DNA from: Theristus sp. LFF4_11
Lineage: Eukaryota > Nematoda > Chromadorea > Monhysterida > Xyalidae
Assembly (NCBI GenBank): GCA_030248135.1
Contig: JASANC010003427.1
Span: 2,501 to 66,500, forward strand
Direction of reading: 5' to 3'
Length of the DNA stretch: 64,000 bases
How positions within the stretch are numbered: the stretch's first letter is position 1; each line of letters starts with the position of its first letter. The translations under genes were made by a program, and so were the position numbers. Positions 45,401 to 56,443 of the stretch are shown here, one piece after another. The notes beneath the pieces were generated by a model. It was not told the DNA's origin and did no database searches. It saw nothing but the letters and a program-made list of their open reading frames with translations.

Positions 45401-48400
45401 TCAGTGTGTGTACAGCCAACGAGCGCGCTGCGCAAAAATGTCGGCACGGAGGTTCTGCGCGAAACAGACACCAAGAATCTGAAATCCCATCATACTCTTT
45501 GGAATCTCCAGTTTTCAGCAAAAGTCAAGTTTTCTTTGAACTCAAGAGACCGTGAAATAACGGCACAGAGACAGACAAACGAACGCACAGGCACGACACA
45601 CACGCACCGACGCGTCCAATGCGTGCCAGTGCGTTTGTGCGCTGTGTGTTGCATCTGTCTGCGTGTGTGTGTGTGTGCGTACAGTATGCACCAACCTCGC
45701 AGACAGTAACAGTGATGACTGCAATGCCGACGGGCATGATATGCCTGTTCAACCATTGGACTAGCTTTGGAAGGCAACCCGCTTCATAGAACTGCTGGAG
45801 GCCTTGCTGAAAACAAAACAGGGGTTCTTCGTGAGTTTCAAACAAAAAAAGCAACACACGGCTAAACACAGCTACCGTCAAAAAAGTTGAGGTACCAACA
45901 ACATTGAAGAAAAACGGAAAACCTGAAACAAGAACAGGAACAGAAAAAAAAACACTCACGTAATCGGCCTTGCGAACGCCATGACCGCAGAACAAGTTCA
46001 CCAACTCTGATAAATCGTCGTGCTGTTTGAGAAAAAAGAGAAAAAATATGAATTCTGAGTTCCCGTAAACGCAAGCGTTGTGTTTGCGACAGATATTACC
46101 GTTTTCCCAGTTCTGCGACAGAATGATAAAAAGTTCAAGTTCAAGGTTCAAGCTCAATGCGCGCATGATGATAGGAAATCATTATCAGTGAGATGCTTGA
46201 CGCAGCATATTGAACTGTTCTGAAGTGACCCGAGTCCCTGAGACAATATTGCATCAAGCATGAAACGAGTGCCCCTGTTCCCACGTTGCGTTGCGTTGCA
46301 GAAATCAAAAAGCAACGACACAGTCGCGAGTTTTTGGACAAAATCGAGAAGAAAAGAACAGAAAAAACTGCATGCCGCCACTAAAAAAGCGAACCGGTTC
46401 GGTGTGCACGCAGCAGGAGAAGGGCACCCCGCCCGCCTCCGGACTGCCGAGTGCCTCCGAGGACTCGTTGAAGTAGATGTTCTTGCTCCAGTCGTCCGGG
46501 CCGTTGATGCCGCAGCAGTGTAACTGTGCACAAAAAACCCACCACAATAACAAAACTACGGAAGAAAACTGGAAATCGTTGCGTTGTGTCGTTCATGGTA
46601 CGCAAAGTACTGTGTCATTTTTGAATATTTCGCAATTTTGTGTGTTTTCAGTTTTGTGAAAAAAAAACAGTGGCAGAAATTAGCGGCGTTTGGCGTGCTG
46701 TCACGTTTGAGCAAGCAATCGACTTTCAAATTTGTTTCTTCTTACCCGAACAAATCTGAACAATGCTTTTCTGCAACTCAAAAGTTTTTTTTTTCAAAAT
46801 GCCCCTTATGACATGACCACGACGAAATGTTTGTTTTTGTAGTTCATTTGAAAAAAAAGCACACAATCCCACTGACAAACCCAATCTTTTTGTATCCAAT
46901 CGATTAGACTCTGCAAGTCCGGATCGTCTCTATACGCGATTACCATGTCGTCCAGTTCGCGCGCTAACTCGCGTCTCATCTGAAGGAATTTGTTTTGTTG
47001 TTGAGTTCTGTGTTCCGGGGAATGGACGAACGAACGGTGATTCTTTTCTAGGCGATGTTTTTAGCGAGGGCTAACGCAGAAAAACGTGCAGAACGCCGTA
47101 GAGTAGGGCGCCCTTCTCTGTCATTAAGTGCCTATATACCCTTCGGCGGGGCTCGATCCCCCGAACGCCCAGACAACGAGTCTAACGCGCTACCACGCAG
47201 GCCACGAGGGAACGACCTGATGGCCCACCAATAAACCACCAAAATCAACTTCATTGGCGACACTCTCTGAGTTACGCTGCCTGATTTGATGCGGTGTCTG
47301 TCTCTGTCCGGTGAAATGCAGCTCGTAAACGAACGACAACCAACAAGCAAACAGAAAAAAAATTCAACGCGCACCCAGTCTTTCGACACGAAGATCAGCA
47401 CAGCGACGGCAGTTTGAATCAGTAGCACCACGCCGAGCAGAATGGCGTACTGAAACGAATACTTGCTTTGGTGAAAAAAAAACTGGAAAAGAATAGTTTT
47501 TTTGCCAAAAAACCAAAAGGCACAATTCACATGGTGCTGCGACTATGATTGCAATCGGATCGCTGAAAAGCATGAATAGAAAACACTCTTGCATATTTTG
47601 AAACACGGGCGGCAAAATTGCAGCGCGGTGTCACCGCCAAGGTTAATGCACAAGCGTGCATTCGTTTTGTTAGCCACTGCACCACGTGAGTGGGGCTGAA
47701 ATCAAAAGTTCAATCAAATCAAATTCAAAAACCAATGCTCTTCAACCAATTCTAGAAACTCACAAATGAAAGCAGGCATGTGTTTTCCCGAAGCGCACCT
47801 ATGCAGCCTGAAACGGTTTTTTTTTAAATTTTTTTTACAAAATGACGATTTGTTGAATATTTGATCGAAAGCAGATCGACAATCCAGTGATTACAGAGAA
47901 AATCAAACAAAATCAGCAAGCAACCAATAAAAACAAGTCAGGAAAAACAAATGAACCAAAAAGTTTCAGAAATGCACCCGAAAAACCGATGATGAAGATC
48001 AGACCGCCAACAATCACCAACAGCCACGTCGGGTCCAGGTAGAACTTCGAGAGGCGAGATCCGATTTCGCTGTATGGATTCTTGACGACCTGCGCCCACA
48101 AGCCGATCAACAACAGGAGGACGCCGATGAGCTGAGAGAAAAAAACGCATTTGCTTTTCTATTTTCCTGCCCTGATCTTTCAGTTTCATTGGTCCTTTTC
48201 CTGGTGAATATGTTGGACGTTTCATTGAAGGGTCTGAAGAAAAGACCAACAACGAATGCGCATGGCAACGTGTGCTGGTCTGCTTCATTGTTTCCAACCA
48301 GCTGAGAAGAAAGGTTTTACCTGTGATCCGATTGCGCGGGCATCAGACCAGCGCTTCCCACACGCCCCCCCTCTCCCCACACCATTTGAAGTCGGATGTG

Positions 48401-48687
48401 AAAGCGGCTCGAAAAAATAGGCACCCAACGGCGAGAAATTGTCGAACAAAGATCGCCAATCAACAGCGGTTCGAAAGAGTTCTCATAATCATAAAACTAG
48501 CGAGTTAGCAAAACTCTATCAAAGTTTTCTATCTATCTTTCGGCTGATGAAGTGCATGCACCCAAGATGCCAAGCAGCAATAGACAATCGGTGAAAAAAA
48601 ACAGCCGCTCACCCAAAACAGCACGTTGAATCCGAACACCGTGTACTTGACGCAGCAACTGATCTCCGACTGATTTCTCCTCGGCAT
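45401..48687 (-). CDS. C8-type tetraspanin (TSPAN5/14/17/33-like)
   Basis: Nine reverse-strand coding exons: 48687-48613, 48131-47978, 47807-47764, 47449-47375, 46979-46881, 46523-46395, 46022-45960, 45806-45696, 45478-45401; 275 aa. Evidence: N-terminus MPRRNQSEISCCVKYTVFGF; TM1-2 with WLLVIVGGLIFIIGFSG; conserved CIGALRENTCLLSF; TM3 YAILLGVVLLIQTAV; large extracellular loop with LHCCGINGPDDW (CCG motif), VPFSCC, a later Cys in FCGH and AGCLP; TM4; C-terminal ILGVCFAQNL. The extra Cys and the VPFSCC pattern match the TspanC8 group, which controls traffic of ADAM10 to the cell surface; that role here is inferred from family. A 5'-UTR acceptor lies at 48760. A SINE sits in one intron. Confidence 0.9.
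46151..46255 (+). repeat. Conserved-block repeat or candidate structured RNA (copy C), antisense in tetraspanin intron
   Basis: Block 1 GCTCAATGCGCGCATGATGA, hairpin ATGCTTGACGCAGCAT, block 2 TCTGAAGTGACCCGAGTCC. C-box (ATGATGA) and D-box (CTGA) like motifs are present about 75 nt apart, but copies A and B lack the C box, so a C/D snoRNA call is weak. Confidence 0.45.
47049..47210 (-). mobile_element. tRNA-derived SINE, family 1 (copy 2)
   Basis: Full-length match to 8933-9100, with box A GGTAGCGCGTTAGACTCG-like and box B GGGGATCGAGCCCC on the reverse strand. It lies in a tetraspanin intron in the same orientation as the gene. Confidence 0.75.
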
Positions 48688-48993
48688 ATGCAATCGGTAC
48701 ACCCTGTAGCGGTTCGCCCGACCCGCTCCGTTCGCTGCGAACTCCACTTCGACGTCGTTTCTGGGGAAAAATTGCGATTTTTGATCAGAAAAGAAACAAA
48801 ACAAAGGTAAAAAACTGAACTGCAGGTGCACCAGCGCCCGAGTCTTCACGCTATGAGTGAGTAACGATGCGAAATGAAAACTAAAAGATCACTTGCGCTA
48901 AAGCGCACGCGTCTGCTCAACGCAGCAAGTCCCGCACAAAACCAACTGCATGAACAGCATGTGGTGCGGAGACCCATAAAAACACAGTATCAA

Positions 48994-49225
48994 ATCGTGT
49001 CGCGTCTGTAGCGCAGGTGTAGGGCTTTCGCCTATCGTTCTGTAGGTGGAAAGTTCGAACCTCGCTGCGCACAAGACACATAATGGAGAAACTAAAGTGA
49101 CCAACAAGATCTAATGGTCTACTCCCTCCAGAGCCGAGGGTAAATTGGGCTCGGGGCAGTATTGGCCGTTTCCGCCGGAGTTCGGTACCTTAGGGTTTCC
49201 GGAACCGGTGCGCGAACAAACAAAT
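48994..49225 (+). mobile_element. tRNA-derived SINE, family 2 (copy 1, with head)
   Basis: The head carries CTGTAGCGCAGGTGTAGGGC (box A) and AAGTTCGAACCTCGC (box B). The body includes ATCTAATGGTCTACTCCCTC and GAGCCGAGGGTAAATTGGGC. The body alone recurs at 58384-58515. Confidence 0.7.
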
Positions 49226-49284
49226 AAATTCAAATTCTCCGAAACCGAACTGCACAAACAAAATCACGGCGCTCCACCACGCAC

Positions 49285-49442
49285 CTCCTGGTCGGCCTGT
49301 GCCGCGCGTGTTGCGCCGATCGCGACATTGCGGCTGCCTGCTGCACCTCGGCGGCCGACATTTCACGCGCGAATATCGCCATCGTTTGAAGTTTGCCGCG
49401 ACATTTTGAACTGCCGAGAGGGATTCCGGTGACGACACTCAG
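49285..49442 (-). CDS. Orphan exon, LamG/concanavalin-like lectin fold fragment
   Basis: Reverse-strand exon with acceptor GTTCGACAG before 49442 and GTGCGT donor after 49285. It encodes LSVVTGIPLGSSKCRGKL and then MAIFAREMSAAEVQQAAA. The pattern (G-K-L-x-x-M-A-I-F-x-R-x-[LM]-S-A-A-E-V) is typical of the last strands of LamG-like jellyroll domains. No partner exons are secure; a possible Cys-rich stretch on the same strand near 50143-50230 (NNDCDESWNNDV) may belong to it. Confidence 0.4.
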
Positions 49443-50470
49443 CTGTCGAACGTTGTTTTCTCCGGTACAGTCAGTAAAATCAAAAAAATATGATTGCAGT
49501 CTGAATTGTAAAATGGTGGACAGTTGTTGATAGATGAATTCAGTACGCTGATTTGTTGCATCCGATCCGACAGAAGTGGGCGGCGTATTAGCGAGTGGCA
49601 ACAGAGCATGTGCAAAATATTACCAGATATCACCACACAAATGTGCATGCGCGGATTTGCTTAAAAATTGCAAAACCACAGATTCAAAAGATGAAAAACT
49701 CCACCAGTTGCTTTCAGTTTTTATGCATCATGGTCATTTTTTGAAACCATTTACAACAAACACGTCTTCTTCTGCATGAGAATAAAATCGCCACTTCTTC
49801 TGTTAGTTTCATGTTGGGTTGGTGCAACAAAACAAGCAACTATTTCCTGTTCGCAGTGGCAGCAGAAAACTCAACATGGTGGCCAACAAATCAAATAAAA
49901 AATAATGAAAAAATTTCGCAGTGATTGCTTGATCGATCAAAAACTTCAGCAAAATGTACCGGTTTAAAACAACACGCAATTTTTTTCACCAACCAGCAGT
50001 TTGTCACACCAATGTGGGGTGATATAAAAAATCCACACGCTCGCAATTTTCCACACCCGAAACACAGTAGAAAAAATACAGACTGAAAAAAGACGAGTGA
50101 AAAACGCGATACAGAAAATAGCAGACCAAAAAAGTAAAGACGCTATGGAGGCCCACAGAGCAAGGTTGGTCCCGTCACATCATTGTTCCAGCTTTCATCA
50201 CAGTCGTTGTTAAAGGAAAAATAGAAAAAACAGGATGACGTTAGAGCAACAATTAAGCTCGTCTGTTTTTCTTGACAGTCAGGCTCGTCTGAAGTAAAAT
50301 CGTGCTGAGACCAAATATACGGTAGCCACCGTACTCCGTAGCCGAACAAGCACAGATTGGAATTCAACTCCAAGTACAGTTATGTTTGGTTGAAATCAAA
50401 CGTGACTGAACATCGTTTTCTCGGGAGTCATGAATTTTGGGAAAAAGTGACCGGTTTCAACAAAACAGTC
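49443..50470. other. Spacer with possible unplaced exon near 50143-50370
   Basis: Mostly AT-rich. The reverse strand at about 50143-50215 reads NNDCDESWNNDVTGPTLLCG before a stop, protein-like, but the splice context is unclear. Nothing else is supported. Confidence 0.3.
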
Positions 50471-50780
50471 GGAGTTCTAAATGATCGGCAATCAGCTGAT
50501 TGACTGGTGCACACGCGATGCATGCTCTTCCTGTACAGGACATACTCCGCTACGCCACAGCAATGCCCGCACAGAAAGCGCATGCGTGCACGTGTGTGAG
50601 TCAACAACCAATCACCTGTGATTGCCGATAATTTCAACTGACTGCATCACATCGTACAGTCGGGAACTCTGAACTATGGGCAATCAGCTGATTGGTTGGT
50701 GACGCACGATGATACATGCTTTGTGGGCGGAGTCTACGTGCATCACCAACCAATCAGCGGGTTCCCTATTATTCAGAGTT
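50470..50780. mobile_element. Two palindromic MITE-like inverted repeats (CAATCAGCTGATTGG type)
   Basis: Unit 1, about 50478-50632: GATCGGCAATCAGCTGATTG pairs with CAATCACCTGTGATTGCCGA. Unit 2, about 50676-50765: GCAATCAGCTGATTGGTTGG pairs with CCAACCAATCAGCGGGTTCC. They lie between the orphan LamG exon and the MRG15 stop codon. Confidence 0.6.
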
Positions 50781-50794
50781 CAAGCGCACACGCA

Positions 50795-53700
50795 CTACGA
50801 CTCATAGACGCGCTTCTGATACGTCAGCGTGGTCGTTTCGTAGCACTCATCGACGCTCCAATAGTCGTCGCGTTTCGCGGCGAGAAACTGCAGAAAATCA
50901 TCGGTGCGCTTCAGGATGCGCTCGATGGAGGCCTTCGAGAAGGGCGTCAGCGCAAGCATGTGGCCGAGCCGCGTGAACAGACGGCACAGGTGCACGTAGC
51001 CGTAATGGTCGGCCGGCACGAACGTGTCCGACAGCGCGCTGGCGGCTGGGGGCGTCGGTGAGCGTTCGCCAGCGGGCGATGGCACCACGGCGGTGCTCGG
51101 TGTGTGCGCGTTCGTCACGTGCTTCGGGTAGTGCTGGCGGAGGTAGTCCTCGAGCTGCGGCCGCTCGAACTTGTACAACAGCTGCGAGCTGAGCATGTGG
51201 TTGAAGTAGTCGCGGATGCCTGCAGCATTCGTTTCGATTGGATTGCGTTTCCGACTAAACAATTGAATTTGCGCGCAGAATCTCTTTGAAGCCTGCAAGT
51301 TGTTGGTTCATCGAAAAAGTCATCGCGCGTTCCCCAGAAACTATGAACAACTGAGGCCCATGGACGCACTCGGCGCGGCGTCACTTTCGCACGTGAAGCT
51401 GCGACGTTTCAGCTCCACGAATGCGCAGCGAACGTGACGCCGCGTGAAGTGACGCCAGCGCCTCAAGTTCCGAGAATGGCGTTGAAGAAAATCCTTTTAT
51501 CACCTAGTGCTTCCGAAGATCAATTCATCAAAACCAACAGATCCCAACCACGACTATTCTCGGCCAGTATGCTGCGCTCCGTCACGGACTTCGTGCGATC
51601 CGTAGAACGACTCCGGATGTAGTCCTCGATAATCGTAGACGTCGAATGAGTGGCCGGCAGTCTGGACGAGAGAGAGAGAGTGAAACGGGTGTGATGTCTA
51701 TAAAACACCGTTCATCCCCTGTGTTTTTGATTGTCAGAACTACTTTTTGTTTCTGTGAAATCGAAAACCATGACATGGCCTATTTATCCACATTTATCCA
51801 GCCGACCGATCGGGCAAAGTGCGTCCACTACCGCTGCCACGCTGGGCGATGAACAACAACAACAGCACAGACCTGCAGAGCATCTGCTGGTCGCCGTTGA
51901 CGTTGACGTAGTCGTCGACGAGCACGTCGCGCACCACCGGCGGCATCTTCACGCGCACCTCCGGGCGTCGCGCGTGCTCGGCGGCGCTCTCGACAGTCTC
52001 CGGCACGCCGCTCTTGCGACGGCGTTTCGCGGCTGCGCACGAGAATCGAAGAAACACGAGATCATTCATTACCAGTCGAACGCACTTGAGACCGTGCAGA
52101 GACAATACAGCGACGAAACAAATAAAAACCAGAAAAGCAAACTGTACTTATGTATCTTCAGCAACCAACTATTCCGAAAGACCGGTTTTTTAGTGAAAAC
52201 TCACACGGTTCACTGGTGGATTTTTGTTCGTTCGACGGCGTCGACGAGCGACTGTTGACGGTGCTGTCAAACTTTCGCTTCTCATGTCGCTTTGGATCTT
52301 TCTGTAAATCTTGAGAAACGGAATTTCAATGCGCAGTAGTTTCTGGACATCTTGATTATTTTCTTTACCAAATTGAGCGTGCTTGAGTAACGTTTAGGGT
52401 TGGCATGGTAAAAATACCGGTTTTTTTACCGGTAAAAAAACACGTATTTTTACGCGTTTTTTTACCAGAGCAAAAATTGGTGCCTTGAAAAAAACGGGAA
52501 AAAGACCGTTTCTGTATTTTCCGGTTTTTTTCGTATTTTTCCGGTTTTTTTCAATTTCGGACTCTGAGTTTTTATATCATTTTTGATGAGAAAATGAGAA
52601 AATCTGTGACCAAGAAAAATATGATGACGAAATTGACACTGATGTTTTGAAAGAACTGTTAAGCGAGGTGCAAGAATCGGCTGGAGCTGCCGAGCTGAGC
52701 TGAAAATTTTAAAAATTCGAAATGTCGCTCAAAATTGTCTTTCTGACACAATTACTGGCTTGTTACTTTTTGATCTGAACTGACTCTAAATTCGGTTTAA
52801 TTGCGTTATTGTAGCAAATTGTGTTCGTCTATTGTGACCAAAAACTGTCCGGTGAAAACGCTGTGGTTTTTTCCTGTGTAATTGGTGGAATATAAACGAT
52901 TGAGCAAAAGGTAATGTTCGATTTATTGCTGACCTTTTGGGTTTTCAAGCCCAAACTTAATTTATTTTCTTTGTTGGTGCACGATATTTTGAACAAAGCA
53001 TTCTGATAGTTGTTTTCACAAAACCTGGTTCAAGTTTAAAGTTGGCTGCGACAAATATGCGGGTTTTTACAAGTTTTTGGCTTTCGTTTTTTTCCGGTAA
53101 AATTACCGTAATTTTACCGGTAAAAATACAGGGTTTTTTTACCACGATTTGAAAAAAACGGTATTTTGCCAACCCTAGTAACGTTCAAGCATTTTTTTTT
53201 TGTTCACAAAAAATTATTTTGTCAACATGTGGCTTTTGAGCATGCCATGTTTCAATATTTAAAGAAGGAGGTTGAACATTAAAAAAGGTAGATGGGAGTG
53301 GAAGCATCGGGAGAAGAACCGAGCTACACAATGACTAGCTGATTGGTTGATGCAGGCATTCTTTCCATGAATTGCTGTGGAGAAGCGAATTCATGCATCA
53401 CGTGACCACCAGCCAATTAGCTAGTCGGATATGTTATTGAGTTTTTTATTGAGTTTGACTGTAGAACATGGAAAACACGACAACATTTCTGCTCACAAAA
53501 AAACCCACGACTGACATTCGACTTCTCGGCCTGCATCGCCGCGATTGCTGCCTCGTCGTTCTTTGAGCTCAATCGCTCGTCCGACTCAAGAATCCATTCG
53601 TCGTAGCGTGACTTCCAGCCTGGGCGAAATTGCGTAAAGAATTCACGGCTCGCTCTCGCTCTGTTGTTCAAATGTTGACCAACAAAAAAACCCGCAATTT

Positions 53701-54057
53701 ATTGAATCGTTCAAAATGATGATCAGTCGTTTTCATATTCCATAAACTCCACCAGTTTGAAACCTTCGTTCGAGTCTCTGAAAAATTGACCCCGCCCGAG
53801 GAAACGGACGAAACAACGCAAAAAACAACCACTGGCACGTCTCGTGTCTCGTCTCGCTCAGCCAACCGCAACCCGAACCGACCTTTCCAATGAATCAGAT
53901 ACTCGTGTTCATGTTTCGCATCGTTCCATCGCAGCTGTGTCACCACGCAATAGTAATGCTTGTTGGTGCCGCGCGGTCCCGAATCATGGCAGATCAGAGT
54001 CTCCTTCTCCTCGTATTTCGGCTTCACCTCCGCCGTCACGCGTCGGGTTTTCGGCAT
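50795..54057 (-). CDS. MORF4L1: MRG15-type chromatin protein (MORF4-like 1)
   Basis: Six reverse-strand exons with agreeing phase: 54057-53883, 53619-53516, 52301-52205, 52032-51873, 51661-51549, 51219-50795; 357 aa (human MRG15 about 362 in the long form). MRG15 is a subunit of NuA4/Tip60 acetyltransferase and Sin3/Rpd3S-type complexes. Evidence: N-terminal chromodomain built across exons 1-2 (YLIHWKG joined to WKSRYDEWILESDERL); a basic Ser-rich linker with KRHEKRK and KRRRKSG; and a C-terminal MRG domain containing PPVVRDVLVDDYVNVN, LPATHSTSTIIEDY, IRDYFNHMLSSQLLYKFERP and LCRLFTRLGHMLALTPFS. A Pro/Ser-rich insert (about 30 residues) interrupts the MRG domain after LRQHYPKHV. An acceptor lies 46 nt before the ATG. 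Confidence 0.92.
52395..53177. mobile_element. hAT-like MITE family D, copy 2, in MRG15 intron 2
   Basis: 783 bp from TAGGGTTGGCATGG to TGCCAACCCTA with the 8-bp duplication GTAACGTT (52387-52394 and 53178-53185). Repeated CCGGTTTTTTT motifs lie at the ends. Confidence 0.9.
53311..53445. mobile_element. Palindromic MITE (ATAACATATCC ends), copy 2, in MRG15 intron
   Basis: CTAGCTGATTGGTTGATGC at the left pairs with the CCAGCCAATTAGCTAG segment at the right; the right end is GGATATGTTAT, as in 44229-44362. Confidence 0.6.
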
Positions 54058-54105
54058 TTTGCCCTTTCCCGTGAAGTTTTTAAAGCTGTCTCTTTATCGA
54101 GCTCT

Positions 54106-55792
54106 GAAAGAAAAGTGAACTGAAGTGATTTAAAGCGGACAAAATAGATTTATATAAACTAGCAGTAGGGTTCTAAAAAAAGTGAAAATCCCATTTTTTT
54201 AATTAAAAATTTTTTTTTAATTTTTTAATTAAAATTTTTTTTCAAAATGCCGGAGGAAAATCTGATGGTCGACAAAATAGAGACGACAAATCGCTTCTTC
54301 CAGACGACAAATAGGCAACAATCAAGCAAGAGTTGACAAGCAGTTTTCTTGGCGCACTTTACTATTACTAATGCGTGGCCCAAGACAAAATGAATGGCCC
54401 AAGACAAAATGAATATAGATTCAAGATTCAAGATTTTATTTAACGCGCAACACCTTTAACAAAAACACAATGATAAACAATTAACATAATGACAAAATTA
54501 TCACAAAAAAATGAATGAAACAAACAACTATTATATCATTGTTTTGTATCGGGTGCCGGATGTGGGCAAGAATTGCCCATGTCTTTACCCTAAAACAAGC
54601 TGAAGTTGAAAAACATTTGGAGGCACAAACTCTATCCAAAAAAACTCAATTCACACACAAAACGAGAACCGAAAACTGAAGAACCCGAAACAATCAATAA
54701 ACAAAAAAAAACTTCAATGAGTGGCTTTCTTAAACACAAGATAAAGAACAGCAACGACGCCTGTGACGGCTCAACACTATGATGAAAAAACCAAAAAAAA
54801 CCAAAGAAACAAGTCTATGAGCTGTCTCTTCATTCATCATTTTATTTTGTTTGTTTTTTTTCTTTTTTTTTCTTTTTTTGCACATCTTTTTTCTTTCTTT
54901 TTTCTCTTTTTTTCTTTTTTTCCTTTTTTTAAGAGACGCAGAAACAGACACATCGCAAACACACAAAGGTCTCTTAAAACAGTCACACACTAAGACACAT
55001 ACCAAACACGATCCGAAACGCACTGAACATAAACGAAGCAACCGAAACAAGAAAGAAACCGAGCCAAGTCAAACGAGAGAAAAAAAAATCTGAACTGAAC
55101 GGCACACAACAAAACGAACTCAAAAATCAAAAATGAAAAGAAGCAGAGTCGAATTTCTCGCGAACACAGGGAATGATTCTTGAACCAAGTTACACATCAA
55201 AAAGACGAACCAAAGCAACTGAACAAAAGCACAACAGTCGAAACAAAATATATATGGCCCTGGACAAAATAAATGGCCCTACACAAAATAAATCCGAGGT
55301 TGCTTGCATGCAATGAGTCCTTGTAGGTTTCTAATCCTAATCCTAATCCTAATCCTAACTCCTAAGCCAAGCCTTTTTGATAAGGCGAAATTGATCATTT
55401 TCACCTTATCAAAAAGGCTTGGCTTAGGATTAGGTTTACGATTGGGAACCTACAACGACTCATTGCAATTGCAACAACATTTTCACCTTATCAAAAAGGC
55501 TTGGCTTAGGATTAGGATTAAGAACCAACAACTACTCATTGCAAGCAACCTCAGATAAAAAATCACAAACATCATTTTCAAGAATGTATACAAATCGTTG
55601 GGCCACTCATTTTGTATAAAGCCATTTATTTTGTGTGGGGCCATTCATTTTGTGTTGGGCCATTTATTATGAGTAGGGCCATTTATTTTGTCTTGGGCCA
55701 AGCATTAGTAAAGAGCGCCGTTTTCTTCACATTTGATGCGTAAAAACAAGGTAATTTACTGCTTTTCAGTCCATTTAACGAGCTCATGAACA
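54106..55792. other. Intergenic repeat-rich region upstream of MRG15
   Basis: A one-sided TAGGGTTCTAAAAAAAGTG hAT-like end at about 54166, a GATTCAAGATTCAAGATT repeat at 54417, a T-rich pyrimidine tract (54846-54930), repeated CCATTTATTTTGTG units (55250-55290, 55615-55700) and a CCTAAT repeat with inverted repeat (55325-55540). No gene is seen. Confidence 0.5.
55325..55540. repeat. (CCTAAT)n tract followed by an inverted repeat
   Basis: Five CCTAAT units, then CTAAGCCAAGCCTTTTTGAT. The complement ATCAAAAAGGCTTGGCTTAG occurs at about 55409 and again at about 55491. The AAGCCAAGCCTTTTT core is shared with the array at 61785-62560. Confidence 0.75.
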
Positions 55793-56145
55793 GTACCGAA
55801 GGCGAAAGCAAATTTTTGAGGGGGGTGCCAAAAATTTCTCAGTGGGGGTGTCAATCATAATACAGTGACACCCCTCCAGGCGTGGGCCATGTGGGTGTAC
55901 TATTGTAAAAAAATTTCTGGGGGGCACGCACACCGCCCCCCCCCACCCCCACCCATGATATTTTTTCGGTTAACTTTTGAAGGAAAAAGTTTTTAAAGTT
56001 CGCTGCAAAATCTTTGAAATAACAATACAGAATATCAAGTTATCATTTTTCAGCTTATATTATGGACTTGGAGACAAAAAATCATGATTTTTGAGCAACA
56101 GTTCATGATTTTTTGATGGTCCGAGAAAATTTTTGGGGACTGTCA
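55793..56145 (+). mobile_element. Family F repeat, uninterrupted copy
   Basis: It begins CAGTACCGAAGGCGAAAGC and contains GTGACACCCCTCCAGGCG and CAAAAAATCATGATTTTTGA, matching 16219-17290 without the family B insertion. Its G-tract is shorter. Confidence 0.7.
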
Positions 56146-56153
56146 CTGTAACT

Positions 56154-56422
56154 TACAGTATGGCCGAATAAATGAGGCAGTCCAATCAAGGGGGATTAGT
56201 CGCAGACTAGGAGTTGCCTTTTTTCAAAAATGCCAGCAGAATTCCCAATCATGTGTGCAAGAGAGAAAGAATGAACAGAATATCGCGGATAACCCAGTAG
56301 TTTAAAAAACGCGTCAAATTTGGCACACAATTTGTTTTCTGAATGTCTTTTCTCTTTCATTCAAAATTCGCGCGCTCCTTGCACCCTGAAAAAAGCTGCC
56401 ATGTTTAATCGGCCATACCGTA
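56154..56422 (+). mobile_element. TIR CAGTATGGCCGA MITE (copy 3)
   Basis: Ends CAGTATGGCCGA and TCGGCCATACCG with flanking TA. The interior is close to 2349-2612. Confidence 0.8.
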
Positions 56423-56443
56423 GGTTAGCTCCATGGGGGGGTG

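Noticed and set aside
46151..46255. C/D box snoRNA
   Set aside because: C- and D-box-like motifs exist in this copy only; the other two copies lack the C box and no guide target was checked.
49010..49075. Functional tRNA gene
   Set aside because: A and B boxes are present, but the acceptor stem does not close and the sequence continues into a repeated SINE body.
54755..55093. Phe/Lys-rich open frames near 54.8 kb
   Set aside because: Caused by the T-rich pyrimidine tract; no protein features.
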